NCBI GenBank assembly: GCA_963677445.2
Contig: CAXXGF010000054.1
Location: 203,152 to 267,151 of the forward strand
Length of the DNA stretch: 64,000 nt
Origin: G963677445 sp963677445
GTDB lineage: Bacteria; Bacteroidota; Ignavibacteria; Ignavibacteriales; Melioribacteraceae
Direction: 5' to 3'
In this document: one piece after another, positions 1-8,399 of the stretch
Layout of the letters: the number at the start of each line of letters is the position of its first letter
Numbering within the stretch: the stretch's first letter is position 1
Notes under the pieces: generated by a model
Told to the model about the DNA's origin: nothing
Database searches by the model: none
What the model saw: only the letters and a program-made list of their open reading frames with translations
Translations under genes and position numbers: made by a program

Positions 1-705
1 GACAACTTCAATTATATGATCTTTCAGGTCCATCCAGGCCATATCGCTGTCAAAATAGTCATTAGTCTCAAAAGCGAGGGCGCGGGTCATAAGATAATCT
101 TTAAGTGTTTTGTTATCCGCGTATTTTGCGGCTTCGGTAAGAAGCAGAGATATTTTAGCCAGGTAATCTTTATAAAAAATGCTGTAGGGAATAGCTTTCA
201 ATTCACCATTTTCTCTTCTGATAACTGTAAATTCCGACTTGAACTGCTTTTCGAGGTCCGGATGTTTTTTAATCCAGTTGTTAAATTCTTCCTTGGTCAT
301 ATCTTCCGGGTAATAATTTGCTCCCAGCGGTTTTGTATCTGTCCCGACGAATGGAGTTTCCTCTTCAACTCTGTCGAATGGTCCGAACATGATATCGAAA
401 TAATCCAGCTTCAGTTTATCAAGCTCTGAATCAGATGCAGCGAGTTTTTTCCTTATTTCAAAATTTTTGGAATAGACCTGTGTGAGGAAAAGTTCATCAA
501 TAATTTTGCTTGCTTCATAAAGTTTCTGAACAACTTTTTTCTGATTTTCATCAAGAAGGGTTTCATCATATTTTACTTCGGTAACAGCAAAACGGGCAAT
601 TTTATCCTTCATTATATCAACCTCACTTTTTTTCTCCGGGGCGCAGGCTGAAAGAACCAGCATGGAGAGCAGAATAATAATAAAATTCATTTTATAATTC
701 GCCAT
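1..705 (-). CDS. M49 (dipeptidyl-peptidase III-like) lipoprotein, N-terminal part
   Basis: The first 235 codons of a gene that runs off the left edge. The start at 705 has an AAGAGG ribosome site 5 nt upstream, and the first residues form a lipoprotein signal ending in LSAC, so the protein is probably anchored in the outer or inner membrane. The following stretch (FGPFDRVEEETPF, then GANYYPEDMTKEEF, then NDYFDSDMAWMD) resembles the N-terminal half of bacterial M49-type zinc peptidases (dipeptidyl peptidase III relatives, sometimes annotated as Zn-dependent hydrolase). The catalytic HExxGH region would lie outside the window, so activity cannot be judged. Assignment rests on remembered family motifs. 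Confidence 0.7.
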   Translation of the reverse strand, partial: MANYKMNFIIILLSMLVLSACAPEKKSEVDIMKDKIARFAVTEVKYDETLLDENQKKVVQKLYEASKIIDELFLTQVYSKNFEIRKKLAASDSELDKLKLDYFDIMFGPFDRVEEETPFVGTDTKPLGANYYPEDMTKEEFNNWIKKHPDLEKQFKSEFTVIRRENGELKAIPYSIFYKDYLAKISLLLTEAAKYADNKTLKDYLMTRALAFETNDYFDSDMAWMDLKDHIIEVV

Positions 706-876
706 TATAACCTCTTTTTGGTTAGAATTAATTAATAGAAAACAGGGTGAAAATATAAACAGAATGTCCGTTTATTCCAAAGAGGAGCTGTTTTTTGCTC
801 TACAATTGTTGTATATAAAATTATACACTTTAAATATAAACCTTTGAAAACAGTCCAAAAATGAGGATTATTATTC

Positions 877-892
877 TGGCACGCCTGTTGCA
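877..892 (+). promoter_or_regulatory. sigma-54 (-24/-12) promoter
   Basis: TGGCACG-CCTG-TTGCA matches the RpoN consensus (TGGCACG N4 TTGCA/T) at every position. The GG and GC dinucleotides have the required spacing. Transcription would start near 903, leaving a leader of about 25 nt before the ATG at 928. No activator binding site was identified upstream. Confidence 0.75.
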
Positions 893-927
893 TAATCTAT
901 CGCAGAACAACTATTTTGAGGTATCAG

Positions 928-2325
928 ATGAAACGTTTAATTTTTGCAGCAGTTATAACTCTTATGAGTTTAAGTACAACTTCCGAAGCGGGAAAGTACA
1001 GATATGATTATGTTACATTCGATTATTTTTATCACACTCTCAATCCTTATGGCGAATGGATAGAGATTGACTACGATGTATACGTCTGGCGTCCTCATCA
1101 TGTTCACATGAGCTGGCGGCCCTATTCCGAAGGCCGATGGGTATGGACTGCCAACGGATGGTACTGGGACAGCTATGAACCTTTCGGCTGGGCGACATAT
1201 CATTATGGCAGGTGGTACTTTGATGAATACCACGGCTGGGTCTGGATGCCCGACTATGAATGGGGACCTGCGTGGGTTGAGTGGAGATATGACAATAATT
1301 ATATAGGCTGGGCTCCTTTGCCTCCTTACGCTCATTTTTCTATCAGCGCCGGACTTACATTTTCGATCAACTGGCATTCAAGGCATCATCACTGGAGTTT
1401 TGTTACATACCATAACTTCTGCAGCCGAAATGTAAATTATTACTTTATATCAGAGGTTAAAAAAGTATATGTCTTTGATAACACTAAATACCGCACTAAT
1501 TATTACGCCCGCGGCAACAGAATTATCAACGATGGAGTGCCCAGGGATGTAATCGAAAGAAGATCGGGTGTAAGGATCAGGGAACAGAACATAAGAAACA
1601 GCAATAACTATACTGATTTCAGAAGCAGTAGCGGCCGAAATAATGAAGTGGTATCGTACAGGCCTGGTCAGACTGAAATAAGCAGGCAGGCAACAGTTGA
1701 CAGAAGTTCGATAAGAAGATCAAAAGTTCAGACAACGTTGCGCACAGATAAAGTACGAAGCGCCGCTAATAGCAGAAATGACGCCTCGACAATCGAAAAA
1801 AGATCGGGAACAACCAGAAGTTACAACGACAACCGGTCGACAGAGAAATCTTCAGGCGCTTCACGGACCTATTCGAGAGAAGCGACTAAAAACAGCTCAC
1901 GAACTTATAAGGAGAAGAGCGGCGTCAGACAGAAAAGCAGTTCATATTCGGAATCCGGAAGGTCGTATAGCAGAAAAGATAACAGCAGCTATAGCAGAAC
2001 TCCTTCAACTCAGAGAAAAACTGAAACGAAAAATAACAGCAGCGGTTATGCCGATAAAAGCAGCAGAAGTTACAAAAACTCCGGAAGCAGTGATTATCAG
2101 AAAAAGAGCAGTTCGGCGAACAAATCGAAATCTTATAGCAGCTCATCGAAAAGCGGCAGTTCCTCATCTTCGGGCAGAAGCAAAAGCTACAACCGGTCAT
2201 CAGGAAGTAAAAAATCATCATCTTCGAAAAGCTACAACCGCTCTTCGGGCAGCAGAAAATCATCGGACAGCAGGAGCAGTTCGTCAAGGAGCAGCGCAAG
2301 CTCTTCGGGCCGAAGCAAACGATAA
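928..2325 (+). CDS. secreted YXWGXW/DUF6600-type repeat protein with Ser/Lys/Arg-rich tail
   Basis: 465 residues. I chose the ATG at 928 because GAGG lies 6 nt upstream; a TTG 12 nt earlier has no site. A Sec signal peptide (about residues 1-22) is followed by about 130 residues rich in Trp and Tyr with repeated W-x-x-G-x-W-like units (GEWIEI, GRWVWTANGWYW, GWATYHYGRWYF, GWVWMPDYEWGPAWVEW), as in DUF6600/WXXGXW proteins. From about residue 200 the chain becomes low-complexity Ser, Arg and Lys with runs such as KSSSSKSYNRSSGS, so it is strongly basic and probably disordered. The function of the family is unknown; an envelope role is inferred from the signal peptide. It is a single-gene unit between a sigma-54 promoter and a terminator. 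Confidence 0.8.
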   Translation: MKRLIFAAVITLMSLSTTSEAGKYRYDYVTFDYFYHTLNPYGEWIEIDYDVYVWRPHHVHMSWRPYSEGRWVWTANGWYWDSYEPFGWATYHYGRWYFDEYHGWVWMPDYEWGPAWVEWRYDNNYIGWAPLPPYAHFSISAGLTFSINWHSRHHHWSFVTYHNFCSRNVNYYFISEVKKVYVFDNTKYRTNYYARGNRIINDGVPRDVIERRSGVRIREQNIRNSNNYTDFRSSSGRNNEVVSYRPGQTEISRQATVDRSSIRRSKVQTTLRTDKVRSAANSRNDASTIEKRSGTTRSYNDNRSTEKSSGASRTYSREATKNSSRTYKEKSGVRQKSSSYSESGRSYSRKDNSSYSRTPSTQRKTETKNNSSGYADKSSRSYKNSGSSDYQKKSSSANKSKSYSSSSKSGSSSSSGRSKSYNRSSGSKKSSSSKSYNRSSGSRKSSDSRSSSSRSSASSSGRSKR

Positions 2326-2373
2326 TGAAAAATTTTATATTGGGGAAAGGGTTCAGAGGTTTTCCTGAACCGA

Positions 2374-2400
2374 AAAGCGGCTCATAGGGGCCGCTTTTTT
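2374..2400 (+). terminator. rho-independent terminator
   Basis: Hairpin AAAGCGGC / GCCGCTTT with a short loop, followed by a T run, about 50 nt after the stop of the WXXGXW protein gene. Confidence 0.85.
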
Positions 2401-3143
2401 AATTTAAATAAATCTGAGTAAGAATAGTCCGTAATCGGGCAAATTCTACAAAAAATGGGGAAATTGCAATTAATAATGAACAATGAACAATGAACAATTA
2501 ATAAGGTCAAGAGAGCCGCAGATTTTTTGATTACGCGGATTTCGTTGGTTGAGGTGGAAGAAAAGCCACAAAATCACCAAAACAAAAAATCCCACGAAAG
2601 TAAATTACGAATGACGAATTCATGCAAAGGAAGAAACCTTATTCTTTATTTTTAACCTTCCAGGCAACAAGATTATGACTTCGTGGAAATATCTGTCATT
2701 TCGGGGGGTGAAATAACCAGACTTCTCTCCGGATTAGTTCCATCTCAAAGTAGATCAAATCCCTCCCATCCCATTGCTGTCAGCTTAGGCCCAAAATCTT
2801 TTTTTATGTTCCCGGGAATATTGGGGATTGTATATTTTTTCTATCCGTCCCCACGGGGAATTCCCCGTGGCTATTCGGCTTTGCCCTCTATCGGGGATAT
2901 TTTTGCGTAAATATTCACTAAGTTGACAGCAGTGTTCCTGAGCTCCCCTTAAAATCTTAAGGGGAGGGGCTTCGGACTCCGTTCTCAGCTCTCCCCATCC
3001 CGAAAAACCATTTACACCGAATTATTTACACTACCTTAATTTCCCATTTAATTGTTAATTGTTCATTTTTACTTTCCGCAAGCTGAACCACGATTCAAAG
3101 GTTTCGGGATTTCCCTGTTTAAAAACCGGTATTGGTTTCTTTT
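2401..3143. other. gene-free stretch with short repeats and palindromes
   Basis: No convincing coding sequence. It contains tandem AATGAACA units near 2475-2500, a perfect palindrome around 2853-2870 (CCACGGGGAATTCCCCGTGG) and a hairpin around 2940-2968 (CTCCCCTTAA / TTAAGGGGAG). The AT-rich ATTGTTAATTGTTCATT near 3050 recurs in similar form near 4313-4335, in front of the ferritin stop. These look like degenerate REP-type intergenic repeats. Confidence 0.6.
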
Positions 3144-3695
3144 TTACCTGTATGTTCTCGTCGATAAATAGACCCGATAAAGATTTCCTTCATTATCCTT
3201 TCCTATTCCCGAGCCGGATAATGTGGCCCGGTTCAACTGGTAAAGCACCACCTCAACAATTTTACCATCCACTATCATAGACGCGTTGCCGACGGGAGCG
3301 ACAGGTATCTCCTTACCGAAGCCATAAACTTCCGGGAAGTTTTGTCGCAGCATATCCTCCTGCTCGTCATAGGTCGGGTCATGTTCCCCCGTGCCGATAC
3401 ATTTTGATACAAGCTGGCGGGGAGAGAGCGCAGGCATATGAGGATGAACGAAAGGTATCCGGTTATGATATGATATATAAAAATTACCCTTCACATTTAA
3501 TGTATCGTTCCATACCCTCATAATTTCACCGGTGTTGTATTTTATATCGGTCAGTCTTACTTCGAAATGCCGGGCATCCTTTAAGTTGTAAAGAGTGAGG
3601 TATGAATGATACTGCCGGTAAAGGTTCGCGCAGCCTGATAAAAATATTGCGATAATAGAAATTACAAATATTAAGAATGTTGTTTTGTGTTTCAT
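3144..3695 (-). CDS. lipoprotein of unknown function
   Basis: 183 residues, starting at 3695 with AGAGGAG upstream. The N-terminus is a lipoprotein signal (hydrophobic stretch, then LSGC at about residues 19-22). I do not recognise the rest: it is mostly beta-like with YNTGEIMRVWNDTL and a segment containing HPHMPALSPRQL. It is a single gene convergent to nothing nearby, with its 3' end facing the gene-free stretch. Secretion and lipid anchoring are supported by the sequence; no function can be given. Confidence 0.65.
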   Translation of the reverse strand: MKHKTTFLIFVISIIAIFLSGCANLYRQYHSYLTLYNLKDARHFEVRLTDIKYNTGEIMRVWNDTLNVKGNFYISYHNRIPFVHPHMPALSPRQLVSKCIGTGEHDPTYDEQEDMLRQNFPEVYGFGKEIPVAPVGNASMIVDGKIVEVVLYQLNRATLSGSGIGKDNEGNLYRVYLSTRTYR

Positions 3696-3862
3696 CTTAA
3701 CTCCTCTGAATTAATAAAATGAACCACATTATATTACAACACTCCGTTAGCTCCCGAAAGCAAAATAGCCAACATTTCGATGTAAATCAAGGTAATTTGG
3801 AATGCACCTGGACGTAAAATGTATTATTTGTTCTCCCGGATTATATTTTAAATCCATTTAAA

Positions 3863-3891
3863 ATAAAAAAAGCTCAACCGGGTTGAGCTTA
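3863..3891 (-). terminator. terminator of rpmB
   Basis: Perfect palindrome AAGCTCAACC/GGTTGAGCTT. On the minus strand it is followed by a T run, just past the bL28 stop. Confidence 0.85.
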
Positions 3892-3917
3892 AACTTTTGG
3901 CGGGATATAAAAAAGTC

Positions 3918-4157
3918 TTATCTGACTTTTATTTTCTTATCATTTACCAGACGAGCAATTTCGGCTGTTCCGTTTTTAGCGATAGTTTTGATAGCTTTAG
4001 CTGTCAGTTTAACACTTACAAAACGGTTTAACTCTTTAACCCAGATTCTTTTTTTCTGTAAATTCGGAAGAAATCTTCTTTTGGTTTTATTATGCGCATG
4101 CGAAATATTGTGCCCGGTTTTCGGTCCAACACCAGTTACCTGACATCTTCTGGCCAT
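3918..4157 (-). CDS. rpmB: 50S ribosomal protein bL28
   Basis: 79 residues, the usual size. It begins MARRCQVTG, keeps the GPKTGHNISHAHNKTKRRF core of bL28 and ends with a basic tail. The start at 4157 has GGAG 7 nt upstream; a further in-frame ATG 12 nt earlier contains that ribosome site and is unlikely to be used. It is monocistronic here, not beside rpmG as in many bacteria. It is a component of the large ribosomal subunit. Confidence 0.97.
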   Translation of the reverse strand: MARRCQVTGVGPKTGHNISHAHNKTKRRFLPNLQKKRIWVKELNRFVSVKLTAKAIKTIAKNGTAEIARLVNDKKIKVR

Positions 4158-4237
4158 TGTTTTCTCCATCTTGTCTTTTTAATTACAGAATTTAAATATA
4201 ATAAATGAATTGTAAAATGGAAAGGAAAAATAAAAAA

Positions 4238-4270
4238 TATCCGGTATGGAAAATCCACACCGGATAAAAA
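4238..4270 (-). terminator. terminator of the ferritin gene
   Basis: Hairpin TATCCGGT / ACCGGATA flanked by A/T runs on both sides, located between the ferritin stop and the bL28 gene. It could work in both directions. Confidence 0.7.
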
Positions 4271-4333
4271 AAACTATAAAGGATCGTTTAAGAGATCACA
4301 ATTAAATAATAATTGTTCATTGTTAATTATTAA

Positions 4334-4828
4334 TTACTGCTGTCCTCTTCTGCCAAGTTCGCGATCGAGCATAAACAAGCCGTTTTTGCTTTCACCGACC
4401 ATTTCCAGTTTTTGAACAACATCATCAGCGGCAGCTTCTTCTTCAACCTGTTCTTCAACAAACCAGTGGAGGAAGATATTTGTCGCGTGATCTTTTTCAT
4501 CGATAGCGATATTAACGAGATCATTGATTGATTTTGTGATGAATTGTTCATGAGCAAACGCGGCTTCGAACGCTTCGAGGGGGTTCTTCCATTCTGCCTG
4601 TGGTTTTTCGATAGCTCCAAGTTCAATTCTCGCGCCCTGGCTATTCATATAACCATAAATTTTCATAGCGTGGCCATATTCTTCCTGTGCCTGCATCTGC
4701 ATCCATTTAGCGAAACCGTCATGATTTATTGACTCAAACCATGCAGACATAGAAAGATACAGGTATGATGAGAACATTTCTTTGTTGATCTGCGAGTTCA
4801 GTTCTTTTGTCATTTTTTCAGAGATCAT
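4334..4828 (-). CDS. ftnA: non-haem ferritin
   Basis: 164 residues, normal length for bacterial FtnA. The four-helix ferritin pattern is clear: MTKELNSQINKEMFSSYLYL in helix A with the first iron-ligand Glu, QEEYGHAMK in helix B carrying the Glu-x-x-His pair of the ferroxidase site, and AHEQFITKSINDLV with NIFLHWFVEEQVEEE in helices C and D. It stores iron in the cytoplasm and removes ferrous iron that would drive oxidative damage. It is monocistronic, with its terminator at 4238-4270. The 3' flank has a TTGTTCATTGTTAATT repeat. Confidence 0.95.
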   Translation of the reverse strand: MISEKMTKELNSQINKEMFSSYLYLSMSAWFESINHDGFAKWMQMQAQEEYGHAMKIYGYMNSQGARIELGAIEKPQAEWKNPLEAFEAAFAHEQFITKSINDLVNIAIDEKDHATNIFLHWFVEEQVEEEAAADDVVQKLEMVGESKNGLFMLDRELGRRGQQ

Positions 4829-4921
4829 TATTTTCCTCTTTCATTTGTGAATAATTTGTAATAATATGTATTTTAAACTGCTAAGAAATTCCTCAATTAT
4901 CAAATAAAGCAAGGACAATTG

Positions 4922-7426
4922 ATGAAAAGACTTTATATTATTTTACTTGCGACCATAACGTTAAATAATATATATTCTCAGGACCTGCCCCGGTATATGA
5001 CTGAACGGGAGCAGGAAATTTATAAAACTTATACTCATCCGTTATCTATTGAAACAAACACCACCCCGCCTCCATTTGTTCCAAGAACCATGGCGGAATG
5101 GGAAGAATTACAGGGAATTTTGATCACCTGGACATCACATTATTCCATACTTGCCCAAATTGTGGATTACGCACAGGAAGAGGGCATGGTTTATATTGTC
5201 TGCTCCGACTCAAATTCTGTGAAAAATTATCTGACCAATCTTAATGTGCCGCATACCAACCTGGAATTTATATATGAGTCATTTAATTCCATCTGGTGCA
5301 GGGATTACGGCCCCTGGACAATATATGAGGATCAGGCGAGTAACATAAGTATTGTTGACTGGGAATACAATCGTCCCCGCCCGTATGATGATCTTGTCCC
5401 GGTTGGATTTGCCAATTATATGAATTATGAAATTTACCAGACTACCGTCAGTCCCTGGGACCTTACTAATACGGGAGGCAACTTTATGACAGACGGCCAT
5501 GGAACCGGCTTCGCTTCAAAACTGGTCCTGACTGAAAACCCGGGCCATTCTGAGGCTGAGATAGATAACATCATGGATGAATTTATGGGTATTACAAATT
5601 TTATCAAGATGAACACCCTCCCTTATGATGACATTCACCATATAGATATGCACATGAAACTGCTTGATGAAGAAACCTTGCTTGTTGGCGAATATCCGGC
5701 GGGAGTAGCGGATGGTCCCATGATCGAAGCTAATTTGCAATATATTCTTGACAATTACCCGACCTGTTTTGGCAATGATTATGAAGTTGTAAGAATACCC
5801 ATGCCTCCTGACGCGTATGGACGTTATCCGAACGCAGGGGGAGATTACAGGACATATACAAACTCGCTGATCGTTAATAAAACGATTATCGTTCCGACCT
5901 ACGAAGAGCAGTATGATACCACAGCCTTAAGAATTTATCGTGAAGCGATGCCCGGGTATAATGTGGTTGGTATTGACTGTAATTCCATAATTCCCCAGCT
6001 TGGGGCTATCCACTGTATCACAAAAGAGATTGGTCATCCCGACCCGATATTTTTCTCCCATAGCAAAATAAGAAATCCTGAATATGCCGGTAGGATAAAA
6101 ATACAGGCTTTTATTAAATCACCATCAGGAATTCAGAAAGCAAGGCTTCACTGGAGAATAGATTCAGCCTGCTATGCTTTCCAGGAAATGACAGCCATGC
6201 CTAATGATTCGTTTTATGCTTATATTCCGCAACAGGAACCGGGCACATGGATTCAGTATTATCTCTGGGCTATTTCCAACAGTGGAAGAATAGTTAAAAA
6301 ACCGCTGCCGGGACCAGACGGACCATGGCTTTTCCAGGCCCCTTATGAGGAATTCACATCAAATTTCAGCGCTTCGGAAGGCTGGAACCTGGTTTCCGTT
6401 CCGCTGCAGGCTGATGATATGAGTAAAGATGCTCTTTTCCCCGATGCTGTATCATACGCGTTCGGATATGATGGAAATGCCTACCAGATTTATGACGAAC
6501 TGGAAACAGGCAGCGCATACTGGCTGAAATTTGATAACAGCTCCGCGGTTTCAGTTACAGGATTCCGCACGGGGATAACTATTGATGTTAATGAGGACTG
6601 GAATATGGTTGGTCCATTTGATGAAGATTTTGCTGTTTCCGATATAACAACTAATCCTCAGGGTATTATTGTCTCAGAATTTTATGGTTTTGATGCCGGG
6701 TATACCGCTACGGATATTCTTCAGCCGGGCAAAGGCTACTGGGTGAAGATAAGTGAAGCGGGACAGTTATATCTTAACAAAAAAGGGGCGAATAAATCAA
6801 ATCATCTCTCCTATATAAAAATACCGGATAATGCTGACAGGTTCAGGGTAACAAATATTCATGGCAACACCGGTTCAGTTTATCTGGGTGGTAACTCAGC
6901 TCCGGCTTATGAACTTCCTCCATTGCCTCCTGCCGGAATTTTTGATATCAGGTTCAGCTCCAATACGAAAGTTGAAAAGATAAAGAACGGTGAGCAGGAA
7001 ATCAGGATTCAGTCATCAACGGATTATAAAATAGACTTTGACGAGGAAAAGTATCGGCTGATTAACAGGATTACGGGAAACCGGATTAAACCTGGCGAAG
7101 TGGTGAGCGCGAACGTTACATCTATTAATATAACGCCATTATCAGCGCCCGGGGGTTTTATTGTTTCGGGAAATTATCCCAATCCTTTTAATCCCTCTAC
7201 GAGGATTCATGTAAAACTTCCTGAAGCAGGAAAGCTTAAAGCTACTGTATATAACCCGATAGGTGAAAGAATATCGGTTATCAGCAATGGCGAATTTGTA
7301 GCGGGAACGCACTATCTTGAATTCAATGGAACAGATATACCAAGCGGGGTATATTTTTATACCATCGAATATCAAAATAAAAACAAAAATTATTCAGTAA
7401 CCAACAAAATGCTGCTGATCAAATAA
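4922..7426 (+). CDS. secreted peptidylarginine/agmatine-deiminase-family enzyme with type IX sorting domain
   Basis: 834 residues. AAGGA 6 nt before the ATG at 4922 fixes the start. Order of parts: signal peptide (1-20); PAD_porph (agmatine deiminase) domain about 45-375; beta-rich linker domains; C-terminal type IX sorting domain with NYPNPFNPSTRI and a final KMLLIK. The catalytic residues of the family can be placed: Asp128 in CRDYGPW, His240 and Asp242 in DIHHIDMH, Cys365 in GAIHC. The combination of this fold, export signal and type IX tail mirrors the citrullinating PPAD of Porphyromonas gingivalis. Whether the substrate is protein arginine or agmatine cannot be told from sequence. It leads a three-gene run of secreted proteins (4922-10775). 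Confidence 0.88.
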   Translation: MKRLYIILLATITLNNIYSQDLPRYMTEREQEIYKTYTHPLSIETNTTPPPFVPRTMAEWEELQGILITWTSHYSILAQIVDYAQEEGMVYIVCSDSNSVKNYLTNLNVPHTNLEFIYESFNSIWCRDYGPWTIYEDQASNISIVDWEYNRPRPYDDLVPVGFANYMNYEIYQTTVSPWDLTNTGGNFMTDGHGTGFASKLVLTENPGHSEAEIDNIMDEFMGITNFIKMNTLPYDDIHHIDMHMKLLDEETLLVGEYPAGVADGPMIEANLQYILDNYPTCFGNDYEVVRIPMPPDAYGRYPNAGGDYRTYTNSLIVNKTIIVPTYEEQYDTTALRIYREAMPGYNVVGIDCNSIIPQLGAIHCITKEIGHPDPIFFSHSKIRNPEYAGRIKIQAFIKSPSGIQKARLHWRIDSACYAFQEMTAMPNDSFYAYIPQQEPGTWIQYYLWAISNSGRIVKKPLPGPDGPWLFQAPYEEFTSNFSASEGWNLVSVPLQADDMSKDALFPDAVSYAFGYDGNAYQIYDELETGSAYWLKFDNSSAVSVTGFRTGITIDVNEDWNMVGPFDEDFAVSDITTNPQGIIVSEFYGFDAGYTATDILQPGKGYWVKISEAGQLYLNKKGANKSNHLSYIKIPDNADRFRVTNIHGNTGSVYLGGNSAPAYELPPLPPAGIFDIRFSSNTKVEKIKNGEQEIRIQSSTDYKIDFDEEKYRLINRITGNRIKPGEVVSANVTSINITPLSAPGGFIVSGNYPNPFNPSTRIHVKLPEAGKLKATVYNPIGERISVISNGEFVAGTHYLEFNGTDIPSGVYFYTIEYQNKNKNYSVTNKMLLIK

Positions 7427-7461
7427 ACAGCAGGTAGTATGGAGTAATTAAAGGAAACATT

Positions 7462-8385
7462 ATGTACAAACTAACAATCGTTTTAATTTTATTTACCTCT
7501 CTTGTTTTTGCCGGGGATATTAAAACAGGAGAGCCTATCGAGATCACTGAAGGAGCAGGACAGGAATTTTATTATCCTCTTTTTTCTCCTTCAGGTGAGG
7601 AAATTCTCCTTACAACCTCAAATTATTCCGGGCTCTGGATTATGAACCTCGAAACGAGGCAAATCACCAAAATCACGGAAAACGGAGGCGCAGGATACGC
7701 TCCATCGATAACTGAAGATGGAAAATCGATCGTTTACAGGAAAAACGAATTTCTTAAAAGAAAAAAATATTCTTCGATTATCGTTTTCAACCGTGATGAA
7801 AAAACAGAACAGGTTATTGCCGGGCCATCGAGAGAGCTGTCAGTTCCGGCTATTCTTGAAAATGAAAATATCTGTTATATGGAAAGTGGTAAAAGTTATT
7901 CCTTTGAATTAGAAAAGAGAATGACCGGTGAACTAAAAAGCGCCGATAATCCGGCCCTCTTTTTTAAATACCCTTCTCTGATTTTTATGGACGGAGATGA
8001 AACTTATCTTAGTCCCTTCGGCGAAGGCACCTATATATGGTCTTCGCTTTCACCCGATAAAAGCCTTATTCTCTCAAATTATATGGGAAAAACCACATTT
8101 ATCTGTGATCCCCAGGGAAATATTATAACTGAGTTCGGAAGGGCGAACGCTCCTGTCTGGTCTCCGGATGGAAGTAAGATATTGTTTATGGATGATAAGG
8201 ATGACGGACATAAAATAACCGGTTCGGAACTTGTTGTTATAAATACCGATGGAAGCGGCAGGCAGAATATCACCAATACTCCCGACAGAGTTGAAATGTA
8301 TCCTCAATGGTCACCCGACGGAAGTAAAATTATTTACAATACCACCAAAGGGAAAATTTATTTAATGAATATTATCAGAGACTAA
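7462..8385 (+). CDS. periplasmic TolB-like PD40 beta-propeller protein
   Basis: 307 residues with a clear signal peptide (ending VFAG). ATG at 7462 follows AAGGA. Repeats of the WD40-like/PD40 type can be seen: PLFSPSGEEILLTT, PSITEDGKSIVYR, SSLSPDKSLILSN, PVWSPDGSKILFMDD and PQWSPDGSKIIYN, each a propeller blade as in TolB. There is no N-terminal TolB domain, so it is not TolB itself. It lies 35 nt after the deiminase gene and its stop overlaps the upstream edge of the amidase gene, so the three are probably co-transcribed. A role in binding or scaffolding envelope proteins is inference. Confidence 0.8.
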   Translation: MYKLTIVLILFTSLVFAGDIKTGEPIEITEGAGQEFYYPLFSPSGEEILLTTSNYSGLWIMNLETRQITKITENGGAGYAPSITEDGKSIVYRKNEFLKRKKYSSIIVFNRDEKTEQVIAGPSRELSVPAILENENICYMESGKSYSFELEKRMTGELKSADNPALFFKYPSLIFMDGDETYLSPFGEGTYIWSSLSPDKSLILSNYMGKTTFICDPQGNIITEFGRANAPVWSPDGSKILFMDDKDDGHKITGSELVVINTDGSGRQNITNTPDRVEMYPQWSPDGSKIIYNTTKGKIYLMNIIRD

Positions 8386-8399
8386 TGAGGAATAGAAAT

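Noticed and set aside
7462..8385. TolB proper
   Set aside because: The N-terminal TolB domain is missing and no tol/pal genes are adjacent; only the propeller is shared.
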